Assembly: GCF_014356525.2 (NCBI RefSeq)
Contig: NC_052507.1
Location: forward strand, 46,051,992-46,115,991
Length of the DNA stretch: 64,000 bases
DNA from: Nilaparvata lugens
Taxonomy: Eukaryota; Arthropoda; Insecta; Hemiptera; Delphacidae
Direction of reading: 5' to 3'
Shown: piece by piece, positions 1 to 16,279 of the stretch
Layout: each line of letters starts with the position of its first letter
Position numbering within the stretch: position 1 is the first letter of the stretch
The notes under the pieces: model-generated
Databases searched by the model: none
Seen by the model: the letters and a program-made list of their open reading frames with translations, nothing else
What the model was told of the DNA's origin: nothing
Translations under genes and position numbers: made by a program

Positions 1-1480
1 ATTGATAATTTGACTAATGTAGTTATTCTACATAAGGCCAACCAGCTAGGCCTGGGGATTTTCAGGAAACCTAAAAAAATTGTATGCAGCCTCTTCACTG
101 TAATGTTTACAGTCAGGAACAAAGCAAATGTTCGTTTGTTTCAAACCATTTTCATTTGTGTTCGAAATCAGACTGTATACATTTTCAAATAAAATTGTTA
201 AATATGAAAAAGCAAACTGTAAAATTTCCAGCATATGCTGTGAAAGTGAACTTATATTGAAAATAAAATAATAATTGAAAATTTCAGGTAAGAATAAAAT
301 TAATGTGGCACTTCAACTTTCTCTACAACTAAAAATCAATTTTTCATTGGAAAAAAATTAGAGAATTAACTGTTTAGAAAAAACTGAAAAATACATTTTA
401 TTTATCAAGATTAGGCTTACCATAGCATTTTAGGCTTATCATAGCAGCCTACACACATACTACAGTACAACACACATAGTACAATAGTTACTATGCACTA
501 CTTCGTGAGACTTTCTGCTTTGGCTGTCCAAAAAAAAATAATATTTGATCTGAATAAATACTGGAAATTGATGATTTGAGTGTGTAGAACTTGAAAAAAG
601 TATTCTCAACTCTTAAAAATCAATTATTTAATTGATATACTCGTAAATGTAAGGTGATGTTTTAGGCCGATAAGAATAACACGCACCCTCTCCATAGCAT
701 CGGTTTGTTTAGAGACTAAAATGGCATCATAGCAACGGCTTACGTCACACTTACATCCCCTATTGATTATTCATAATCAAATTTTGAAATCAAGGTTAGT
801 GCGAAGTTACAAGATATGCCTATTTTTAAGCCAAAGTAGTCAGAAGTCAGAATCAGAATTAGGATTAATACACATCATATTTATATTTACTTATTGGTCA
901 ACTTCATTACTTACATAATAATTAACAAAAACGATATTTTCCCATCCATATAATTGGAGATTGAAAATCCATTCAATATTATAGCTAAAGTTTATTCAGA
1001 AGCCCAATAATCTTAATACTAATGCTGTCATTTGACTGGATCTATAGACTTATTTGAATGGCTTTTTTCAGTGGCTCTACAAATGCTTTATAGACTTATA
1101 ATTGAACGAGCGTTAGCGAGTTCTCACTTTTGACTTACTGAATGCCAAATTCGTTGTCCGTCTGTTTGTATGTTCTACAATAACTTTAGAAAGAGTTGAT
1201 CAATCAGCTTCAAATTTGAAACACATATTTTTCGAATGGTTTTACAGGTCGAGTTCGTTGGACAACAAAGTCAATTATTGACTCACTCCTTCATCCTTTT
1301 TAAGGATATAACAGATAACATGGGAAGTGCATGAGAAAATAATGTATCAATTTATCATTTAGTCAGCTGAAGAATTCATTGCATGCAATAACTACAGTTT
1401 TACCATTCATTCATTCATTCAAAACATCAGCTGAGGCTATTTGGGAGCTATCACACGCGTTGATACATGATTTCAGCTAT
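1..1480. other. Intergenic, no gene seen
   Basis: No coding region is supported here; the short open frames lack any recognisable domain. The stretch from about 1100 to 1310 begins with a short interrupted palindrome (GAACGAGCGTTAGCGAGTTC-like) and reads like the end of a dispersed repeat, but I see no second end. The rest is unremarkable AT-rich sequence. Confidence 0.5.
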
Positions 1481-2554
1481 TAGTCCAGTCACTATATACA
1501 TTGGTGCATGCAATTTATATCGTAGTTCTGATTTTTTAATATATTATTTGGGTACATAAGAGAAGTACAGAACCAATTTCTTCATGCAAAATTTCCTTGT
1601 GCTAGATACAGAGTGGCCCAAAAACCTCGTATTTTCGGCTTATTTTCCAGTTTTCAGCTATTTCTGCCAAAATCTCGTAATCGGACAGGAAAATTTGCTC
1701 TCGCCTTTTTTCTAGATTATGAAATTCTGAATAAAATGAAATCATTCGGATTCATTTCTATCACCAATGGGTACTGAGTTATGATTTTTTCAAAAATGAG
1801 TAAAATTTGAAGAAAAAATCAATTTTGATGAATTTTAGCTTTTGATCAACAATATCTTCCGATTGTTACCATTTGGATGTATAATTCAAAATCCCTTTGG
1901 CGTATTTTTGTTCACTACAATCTGAGATCAGGTAGAGCGCTCTATCTCATATAGATTTCCAGGTACACCTGACAACTGTTGTATTGTGAAATACTCACCT
2001 TGTATTGTGAAAAACACCTAATTTTCAGCTCCAATCATCATCACCAACTACATAGTCTTCACATTGATATTTCGAACAATGACATAAATTCATAAGATTA
2101 TATTCTATGAGAATCACCCGATAGATGCACTTCATTTCAGTATCTTCTAGTGGAGAAGCGCGCTTAAGGACACCTCAAGGATCAAAATTCCAAACACTCA
2201 TAACTTCTGACACAATGCTTGGATTTCATCGTGCTACACTTTATTCTTCTCGGCTCGTCAAGGCGGTCCAAAATCATGCATCATAAGTCAAATTCGGTCG
2301 AAAAGTGAAAAATTTATTGTTGAGTGTACAATTTTCTTTGTCAGATTACGAGATTTGGCAGAAATAGCTGAAAACTGGAAAATGAGCCGAAAATACGAGG
2401 TTTTTGGGCCACTCTGTATCTAGCACAAGGAAATTTTGCATGAAGAAATTGTTTCTGGACTTCTCTTATGTACCCAAATAATATATTAGAAAATCAGAAC
2501 TACAATATAAATTGCAAGCCCACCCCCTTTTTTATGTCTATATTGACTGGACTA
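1481..2554. mobile_element. MITE-like element with ~210-bp terminal inverted repeats (TAGTCCAGTCA family)
   Basis: The left end (TAGTCCAGTCA, about 1481-1685) reappears inverted at the right end (about 2341-2554, finishing TGACTGGACTA). The inverted arms include a segment reading AGCTATTTCTGCCAAA and its complement. The 1,074-bp element has no coding capacity. Relatives occur inside both hAT copies (starting 31899 and ending near 48273), and an element with the same termini but a different body lies at 40808-42550. Flanking TA dinucleotides could be the target duplication, but this is ambiguous because the terminus itself starts with TA. Confidence 0.8.
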
Positions 2555-3054
2555 TAATAGGCTACTACAACTTTCACATCAACAAAATGAAACGGGTTGA
2601 TATATTAATGTGCGGTATTCGCCATTTATTTTCTCTTGGAATTCTGTATCGGGATCATATATGACATGACCACTTTCTCATTTAAAAAACTGAATTCATA
2701 TGAGGGATTCAAAAATGTTGAAGCGACAAAGTGATTTTTGAAGAGTAATTTTTCATCTCAAATCGGATTTCCAATGTAACCTACTGTCAAATTATTCTTG
2801 TATGAGAAATATTTAGCTGTTTCCATAAATGTTCACCAACTCTGTATAATTAAAAGTTGCGGGTTACAAAGATTTCATTACTCAACAGTTCTTGAACGAG
2901 TTCTCCAACCCAGGGGGTCACTAGTTCTATAATTCTACTATAGACTTTTTTCTGCTCATTTCACGGAAGGAAGTTCATGCAATATTCTGGCTTTTGAAAA
3001 TCTGGTTTGGTGAATCAACACGTTATGGAATACACAGACTATTTTAGAAGTATA
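2555..3054. other. Spacer downstream of cuticular gene 1
   Basis: AT-rich spacer between the MITE and the poly(A) signal of the first cuticular gene. No coding or repeat structure was recognised. Confidence 0.5.
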
Positions 3055-3060
3055 TTTATT
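3055..3060 (-). promoter_or_regulatory. Poly(A) signal of cuticular gene 1
   Basis: TTTATT on the plus strand is AATAAA on the gene strand. It lies about 170 bp after the stop codon at 3230-3232, giving a plausible short 3' UTR that ends near 3035-3045. Confidence 0.6.
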
Positions 3061-3229
3061 TGAACTTACAACAATAAGTTACAATAAATTAACAGTCTAT
3101 TTAACAGTAACTCTATCAGAAGATAGAGTTTGGATTGAGCAATATTGAGGAGGAAATTATGAGAATGGAAAAGGTGAAGAATGAGTTGGAGTGAGATATG
3201 AGAGGAGGAGATAACTGGTATTGACGAAA

Positions 3230-8025
<4,796 letters not shown>

Positions 8026-8097
8026 GTTGGTTGTTGGTGGGGTATCTGCCTCTTGTTGCTGAAGCTGAAACTGTGATGAACCAAATCGCGATTGGCG

Positions 8098-8105
8098 TAT
8101 TTATA
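8098..8105 (-). promoter_or_regulatory. TATA box of cuticular gene 1
   Basis: TATAAATA on the gene strand. About 33 bp downstream is ATCACAGTT, a plausible initiator (start near 8070). A 5' UTR of roughly 45 bp then leads to ACCAACATG at 8025. The spacing and the tiny first exon match cuticular gene 2. Confidence 0.75.
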
Positions 8106-8109
8106 AGAA

Positions 8110-11100
8110 GCCCCTCTTGAAAAATATCACTGGTCCTACGCCCCTCCCTGGCTGCAAACCAAATATTTTTCCCACCCAGGCCTGTCTTTGTTGTGTCATA
8201 TCTTGGAGGCTGGGTCCAGATACGATCAATAATAATAAATCCACACACACACGTTCAAGATCAAGAATAAGAGACGTTTCACAAATTACGCAAACAAGAG
8301 GCAGCCGGTGTGACAAGTAACATTCAAATTCAGAGCAGACGATAGTGCAAGGATAATGTTAATTGGTTGCTCGCGTGAAGATTCAGGAATTGCTCAAAGG
8401 GCAAATACCGTATCATGTGGTCTTCTACCCAGACTAGGTGAGGAATTAAATCATTAGCAATACAGGTAGTTAACACGTACCGTAATACTTCGATACCTGC
8501 CTCTCTAGTCAGCAGCATTTTTCATAGCCTACACTAATATTGTCCATTCATTTCCAGTCTTTTTTCTGCTTGATAGTGAACATATCAGACTTATTTTTTT
8601 CACTTATTATTTTATCTACCAATGTTATTACATTGTCATTTGTATTATAAATAAATAAATTATAAATTAATTTACGGTTTGTTATCTTGTATGTAACACT
8701 AGTTTTCTCAGCTCTGAAAATGGAAGAGCATTGCATCTAATTGAAAGTAATAATCTTATTTGAACCCTATTGGACCTACGATACTGAAATGCAGATCCAT
8801 GGCGAGTTGGGCTCTGATCTTCACTTCTTGAAATCGAGAATCAAAAACATTCAAAAACAGAATCTTCTCCACATAAGGGATACGCTATTGGCTTTTGTAC
8901 TGAGGTTTTGAATTGATTCTGATGTACAACATGCTAACCATGAATATTACTTATTTAATTATTGTAAAAAATGAAGTTCAATCAAGAGCAATTATAATTC
9001 CATAATTTGATTGCTATTCATAAACGTATATAATTAGAATCTTATGTAGGTTATCTGCATTAAAAAAAAATATTTGAATGACTGATGTTGGTGAGATTTA
9101 AATAATCAATGTTAATACCGTATAACCATTTATGATATTTCATATCAATAAAACTAAGCACCTTCATCATCAATGTAGTTATCAAATTCTAAAATTTACC
9201 TTCATTGTAACGGAAATTCAAATACAACAAAAAAATCCTTGTTCAAAATTTAATTAGAGGAAGAAAGTCTATTGAATTATTAACCAACAACAATGATTCT
9301 CCAATGAGATCAATCAGCACTATTTCTCTCAACAAATTGTATTCACTGGATTCAGTGAATCGATGAAGCTGCTCCAAAGTAGACTTCTCATGGGAGAAGT
9401 ATCCTCTATTCGAAGGGACATTTCAATAAATATTTATAAGGAATCCCATTGATTATTTCTCTTGATGAAAGTTCAATGGAAAAGTTTCAATATAAGTGTA
9501 GTCTTTGACACCTTTGTTGGTATATTGAATTGAATTTTCGATTCGGAATGACTATTTTGATATCAATTGCGCTTCGTTCTCTAATTATCCTGCCAGGGGG
9601 GCTCCGCCCCGGAGAAAACCAGCCTCCCGGCTGAGAGGCCAGCTTCACTCGCCTGCAATTTTCATACGAACATCCTTCCTTTTCTGCCATATTCGTCAAT
9701 GCAGACTTTCAAGCTCGATTATATCAACTATTGATTCGAAATTTCCAACTTTTTTCCAAATTTCCAATTTTCTTGGAATTGCAAAAATCTATCAGGTTGA
9801 ATAAAAATGCCCTTTCCCAGATAGGGACTCCAATTAATGATAGACTTGATTGTGATATTTTGCAAATGTATGAATCTCAGACTTTTTCAAAATTGGAGAT
9901 AGACAATATTTTGTAGACAACATTTTTCTTTTTCCCATCTCTCACAAGTCTTAATCTGATAATGGACTGAAAACGGTAAAGTAACCTGGTGAAAAGAATC
10001 CCTAACTGATTAAAAAGTTTCAATGAAAATGACACCGGTCTGTGGTGATACAGACTCTAGATTGAACTGTGTTATTTTTGGCTTATGTTTTGGTATATTA
10101 CTTTGATTTTTTCTGCAATTTATCATTTTCAAATTTACAATACCTTATTTACTGTAAATGACTATTACGAAATATAGCAGTAGCAGAGTGACAAAGCGCC
10201 TGTATGCAGCATGAATGCATACTGCATGACAGTCATGATCAATGTTTAGTGTACAGCTGGATGGAACATAGGCGCAAAGTGAAGCAAACTAGTTTACTGC
10301 ATTTACCGAAACATGAAATTCCGTTTAATCTAGTTCAGTACCTAAGTATTCATTGAATTTATTTCTCTTTATCAACAATTTTTTTGGTTGATTTATTAAA
10401 CATAAAAAAATTATAAATAATAATGGTAATCAACGTAGACCTATTCTAATTTCTAATCGAAAATACCAAAATACATATAAATTGTCAGTACGTATTCTGA
10501 CTAGCGCCGCTATTAGTTCTAAGAATAATCAAATTCATACTTAATCTCTTGCTAGATTTCAAGTGATATTTCAGGAACAAATCGCAACAGGTTGTTCACT
10601 TGGATTATTTCTTCATTATCACCCGCTTCTCCAGTTACGTTCAGATTCCAGACATTTTCCACTTTTTGTTAGCGGAAATTGAGACTTACTGCTGCTGCAG
10701 TTAGGTTTGATTGAAGCTGGTGGTGTAGATGGGTTTGTAAACTTGAATGGTACAAGATTTATAGTTGAATCAGAACCTGAGGAGCTTGTATCGGATTTTA
10801 GAGTTTGATATAAACAATAAATCTACGGGGGTTTGTAACATTCAAATTATACAAAAAGTGGGGGTGGACTTGGGTTTAAACTCTCACTTTCACCCTTTAA
10901 TGGAGCATCTAATTAAATTAATATGGAGCATCTAATTGCATGGATAAATTTTATCCATTGTCAAGGAAATTATTAAACACACTACACCAGTGACAGTGAC
11001 CATATATTATTTTTACAGTAATTTTTTATATTGAGCTGAACATATTTTTCAAATTGTATAGGACTACAAGGAAGATGATAAATTGAAGAAGTGATGATTC

Positions 11101-11121
11101 CGTTGTATATTTGTTTATATT
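8110..11121. other. Upstream region of cuticular gene 1, no gene seen
   Basis: Non-coding, AT-rich. The only structured spot is a GC-rich patch at about 9590-9660 with a short hairpin (GGGGCTCCGCCCC), which resembles part of a dispersed repeat. No splice-consistent exons recognised. Confidence 0.45.
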
Positions 11122-12432
11122 TTGGTTCATGTTATCATTTTATACCTTGTTTATTATCTGGTAACCTATCTAAAGAAACACAATATTATTCACGAAAATC
11201 AGTTTGGTTTTCAAGAAGGTAAATGCACAGAAGATGCTATTGTCAAACTTGTGGAGATCTTATATAATAATTTTAATAATAGGAAAAAGACATTGGGAGT
11301 CTTCCTGGACCTGAGTAAGGCATTTGACACTATCCCACATTCTATGCTTCTGGAAAAACTGCAATGCCTAGGCATAAGAGGTGTACCCCTGGAACTTTTC
11401 AAGAATTATTTACAAGGTCGTTCCCAATTTCTGGCTATGGATGGTGTTACAAGTGAAGCTAATTTATCAGACTATGGGCTCCCGCAAAATACAGTTTTAT
11501 CACCAATTTTGTTCCTCATCTATATTAATGACATGCTTAACCTGGAAATAGAAAATTGTGAAATTTTATCATAATATGCTGATGACACTACTTTACTATT
11601 CACCACTAACTCCTGGAACGACATGGAAAGAGTTAGTGAAAATGGTCTCAGTAAAATTAAGGCATACTTGGATCACCACACTTTGACATTAAACACCACA
11701 AAAAGTACTTATTTAACTTTCTCTCCAAATCAAACCGGCCAACCTAATCAATTCAACAATATTAAAATTCATTCACATACCTGTCTTAGTAACAGATTGG
11801 TGAACTGTGACTGCCCGATAATAGCGAGTGCTACAAAAACTAAATTCCTTGGCATAATTCTTGACCGCCATCTTAGATGGGATATACAGATAAATAGCTT
11901 ATGTCGAAGATTGAGGTATCTAATTTTTAAATTTCACAATATTGGTATGCTAAAGAATAAAGATATTTCTCGTCTAGTTTATTTTGCTTATGCCCAATCA
12001 GTACTGCAATATGGTATAATAGCCTGGGGAGGAGCCAGAAACATCCATCTCAATAAATTATTCACCATACAAAAATGTTTAATCAAATCAATTACTTCCA
12101 AACCAAGACGTTACCCCAGCAGTGATCTTTTCAATGAGTTCGAAGTATTAACTGTCAGACAATTATATACAAAGAGTCTTCTCTTATATATAATAAAAAA
12201 CAAAAATAACTTCAGACTTCGAGAGACTATGTATGATTTGAGACCATCTAGCATTACTTTTCAGAATGATCGTACAGTGTTGGACGTGTGCTGTAGGCAG
12301 TTTGTCTTTGTAGCTAAAAGACTACTGAATCATATACCTTTTGATTTTGTCAATTTCAGATTAAACAGTAGAACTAGGCATGAATTGGATAAATGTATTG
12401 TAGCATTCAAGCTCAATGAAAAACTATTTTGA
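11122..12432 (+). pseudogene. 5'-truncated non-LTR retrotransposon reverse transcriptase, one in-frame stop
   Basis: Reverse transcriptase of a LINE of the jockey/CR1 general type, about 436 codons in one frame. Visible: HENQFGF (near codon 30), the first catalytic Asp in FLDLSKAFDTI (codons ~72-82), LPQNTVLSPILFLIYINDM in place of the usual PQGSVL motif, and the catalytic YADD motif at 11575-11586. An in-frame TAA (11572-11574) lies directly before YADD, so the product is cut in two. The rest (11623-12432) is the RT thumb and the C-terminal region usual for these elements (VLQYGIIAWGGA, then the downstream KPRRYPSSDLF). The endonuclease domain and ORF1 are missing, as expected for 5' truncation. 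The 3' UTR may extend to about 13055, where the sequence ends in GAATAAATGA. Non-functional. Confidence 0.85.
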
Positions 12433-14748
12433 TACAAGTAAAATTCATTTACTAAAGATCCTATACTTTCTGTATTGATCAAAGATTTTCTCCTTCCAAA
12501 TTTATAATAACCTTTAGAAATAACAAATATCAAACTTTTTTGTAACTATTGAATAATGTATTCTTTTGTAGTGAATACCTTTCCCTCTTATTTTCAATGT
12601 TTTTTGAACTGATTCATGAATTAAACTACGTGATTTTCCATTTCTTTTTATATTGTATATAAATTTCAATATGCTAAGCATAGTGGATACTGTTTACATA
12701 AATTATATGCTATGATTATCATCATTTTATAATCATGAGTTGTGCTGCTGTTCAATATTTGTAATTTATATTTTGTACATTTCTATTTTCACGAATTATT
12801 GCAATTAACTTTAACTGTATGTATATTTAATATTAATTTCTTTCATTTTATAGAGTAGTTTTTCAACATCCTGTTTCCCTCGATATTGTTATTATGTTAT
12901 TTATAGCGACTCATTCCTGCGCTCAGGTTAAACCTTTGCAGGGATTTTTTCTTCTCAATGTGTCTTGTAAATTGTCATATAAGGATTAGGTTAGACAAGT
13001 TTTGTGAAAGTGTTGTATTTTATACTGTAAATTTGTTTTTTGAAGAATAAATGATTTTTGGTTGTACTAACTAGTATTGTTATTGAGAGTACTAATTATC
13101 TATCATTAAACGAGTAATTTGTAAGATGTACGTGGCAGATCAACTAAGCAGTTGTATTCATCGATGATTATTTGAAAATATAAAACTTTCATGTACTATT
13201 GGTACTCCAAGTTATCGAAGTACCGAAAATTATTCATTGAGAGAAGAATCAAGAAAGTCCGGTTCCAACGATGTGATCTATAATTTCCAATCCAATAAAA
13301 TTGGAAAGGAACAGCTACTTTTGAATTGAACAAAAACGGGTTCCAAATTCTGACCTTGTTATTAAGGTAATGAGTATGATTCCCTAATAAAACCTTATAT
13401 GTAATAATCATTCAATTAGAAGCAGGGGCTTAAGCAATATTTAACTTGGATCAATTCAAGCAGTTTCTTATTCGTATGTTGTATGCATTATTGCATGGTA
13501 ATCTGTAATCTATTCACTATTGATAGATTGCTCTTTATTGTTTTTTCCATATTGTATCGATATTATCTCACTCTATACAAATTATATTTACTTCATGAAT
13601 AATTGTGTCAAGTTAAACATTTTCCAGCTCACAGAACTGATAATATGTAGTCTACAAAAATCAAAGAATTCAAGGTTGGATTCACCATAAATTGAGCATG
13701 TATTATGTTCTGCCTACCACAAGAATATGTATGGCCGTCATTCTTCTGAATTTCTTCGAAAATGGTAAAAACGAGAATCTCGCTTTATAGTCATAATGTG
13801 GTACCTAGCTTCAAGTTTTTATTATGCATCCTATAATGAGCTCTTATTGCAGAATGGATGTATCCAGGAATCTATCATAGAAATTGTATTAATAAAGCCT
13901 AAAATTTAACCTGCCCCTGGATGCTTACTCGATTCTATCTTATCAATAAGTGAATACTTTCGATTTTCACTTTGAGAAGTTTCCACTCTTTAGTTTCCTT
14001 CATCTCTATTCCTTTCTATTTTTCTGGTTTTTCTTCTACTGCAATATACTATCTTTCTACTTCATTTTTTCTCTTCCATTCTTCTTCTTCTTCTTAGTAA
14101 GAAGAAGTAAAAGTAGTAAGAAATATTTGTCTCACTTTATTGACGAATTATTATGTTGTTATTAATGTTTGAATGCTCGAAATGAACAGATGCTTCAATG
14201 ATAGTTTGTAACACGATATCTGGGGGTAGGCCCATTTGCTGGATCATCAAGGGAAATATTGGAGATTTGCAATGAGCAGGAACCCTCCAATAACTTTGCA
14301 CAGAGTTTGACCAGCCGGTAACAGTAGCTGACCCCAACTTTACCTAAGATTTTATATAAATCTCATTTTTGCTTACAACAAACGGAATTATCGGGCTAAA
14401 ATTATAATACAAAGTAGAAAAAAACTCAATATTTGTTTTTGATTTTCGAATTACAACAAGAATCAAAGTTTAACTATTATAGAAAATGGAAAATTCACTT
14501 GTTATTTCACCCTATTAGTATTTCATTCTCAAAATTTGATTTTCGGATGTCATTTCATAAGGTTTCGAGTAGGTTTTTGAATCCTGATTTTTCTTATACT
14601 GATTCATTTTATACGTTTATACTTCAAGGTGTAGTCCTAAAGATTTAAAATTAGTTCTATAGAACAGGAATTCCAGTCAGGAATTAATATACTAATATTT
14701 GGTAATGCAATACGTCATCAATCACTATTAAATTTTTCTATTTATCTT
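12433..14748. other. LINE 3' region and intergenic spacer
   Basis: The first ~620 bp probably belong to the 3' UTR of the LINE. From about 13060 to 14748 the sequence is AT-rich with no supported gene; a T-rich pyrimidine run lies near 13990-14100. Confidence 0.4.
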
Positions 14749-14772
14749 TGAAAGAAAGAAAGAAAGAAAGAA
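14749..14772. repeat. (GAAA)n microsatellite, possible LINE 3' tail
   Basis: Six GAAA units followed by TATTTATTGCCAAAA. On the minus strand this reads GGCAATAAATATTTCTTTC, the kind of tail left by insect non-LTR elements, so the adjacent sequence to about 14870 may be a short LINE remnant. Confidence 0.5.
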
Positions 14773-15187
14773 ATATTTATTGCCAAAATCATTAAACACA
14801 ACTTTACAAATGTGAAAAATATAAAAATTTTCATATACAATACATTACAAAAACTTAAAAATTAAAATATTTTCCATTTAAACATCGATTATAATATTAT
14901 CATTGGCGTTACCAGCAAAACTAAATAGTTTGAGCGATGGCAACGAGTAATCAGTCGGCTATAATTAGTGGCTTGAGATTCAGTCGAAAATAGAAAAAAT
15001 ATAATAAAGAAAAAAGAAACATATGGAATGTATGAAAAACTAGAAAAAAAATAATAAAATTTCAATCCGAAAAGAAGAAGTACCAAGAGTGAAATACTAA
15101 GAGAGTAGAAAAACTAGAATGAATTCATATTACTTTAAAAACTCAAAAGAAAAAGAGATATCTTGCTATCATTTCATTCTATATGAG

Positions 15188-15401
15188 CTTCTAATAGTAG
15201 TTCTGTGAACAGTAGACCTCGCGCTCTGTAAGTTACGTTTACCTGTTATGTTTCTCAAAAATAAATAAATAATAAGGAACATACCTGTCAAATTTCATGA
15301 AAATCTATTGCTGCGTTTCGCTGTAAATGCGTAACATATAAACATAAAGAGAAATGCAAAACCGTCGACTTGAATCCTAGACCTCACTTCGCTCAGTCAA
15401 C
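15188..15401 (-). repeat. Short copy of repeat family R
   Basis: Ends with CTTCTAATAGTAGTTCTGTG on the left and GACCTCACTTCGCTC on the right. In the opposite orientation the same ends occur at 26484 (GACCGAGCGAAGTGAGGTC) and about 28523 (ACTGTTCACAGAACTACTA). The shared core is the segment around AAACGCGGTAATAG. Non-coding, MITE-like. Confidence 0.7.
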
Positions 15402-15860
15402 TATTTATTTGAATTGTATTGAAAATAATCACATCGACTTATCCAAAGTTCGTACCATCATAGAAGAATAACTGTATCCCATCTTAGTACTTAGTACTAG
15501 CTTTATGAGTTATGTTGCTAAAACATGGTTTTACTCTCAACGGAGACTGAGTGTACATATGTGTATTAATGTGCATATTAATGTGTACTTGAATACCCGA
15601 GTAGTTTATAAACATTACAATGAATGAGGAAGATAAATATCATGATCGCTACTTTTCTAATGGAATTACAGTATTTTAGTGTTGAAGAGAGTATTGTATT
15701 TCACTCCTGCTTGCCATCAAGTCATTCTTCAGGAAACGGTGTATTGAGGATCTATCTAGGATCTAGGTGTTTATAAAATTTCTTGGTTGATATTATTGAA
15801 TAGTAGAACTTAGATGAATTACTCATCAGAAGGACGGAGTATCTTTCAGTACAGATATCG

Positions 15861-15955
15861 AACTTCTGTATTTTATATTTTCGATGAATCAAATGATTGT
15901 TTGAAGAAGTTTGTTGAATCATTTGATTCATCGGAAATCTAAAATACAGAAGTTT
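15861..15955. repeat. Near-perfect hairpin, ~95 bp
   Basis: AACTTCTGTATTTTA at the left pairs with TAAAATACAGAAGTT at the right. The middle contains CGATGAATCAAATGATT and its complement, and the loop is small. Either a tiny inverted-repeat element or the source of a fold-back RNA. Confidence 0.75.
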
Positions 15956-16098
15956 TGATGAATGTATGAGTCTGTGTAGGGCATTTTTGATTAAAAATGC
16001 TTTTCATTACCAGCACCCTTAACAACTAGTCAGAGAGAAATAAGTTTTGGCAAATAATTGCAAATGCAAATAATGTACAATAGTTTTACGGGAACAGT

Positions 16099-16104
16099 TT
16101 TATT
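16099..16104 (-). promoter_or_regulatory. Poly(A) signal of cuticular gene 2
   Basis: AATAAA on the gene strand, about 175 bp after the stop codon at 16280-16282. A nearby (AAAT)n run (about 16120-16137) gives further AT-rich context. Confidence 0.55.
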
Positions 16105-16279
16105 TGTAGAGATGCTTCATAAATAAATAAATAAATAGTTTTTAGGAAAAGTATTTACAGATTAGTTTACAGGAAGGGATGAAAAGGAGAGAAAAGGAGA
16201 TTCGTTTGAGAGAAAGATAAAGGAACAAGTTTGTTTGTAGGGGTTATAGAGGAACTGGGAGATATCAGACATTGTCCAA

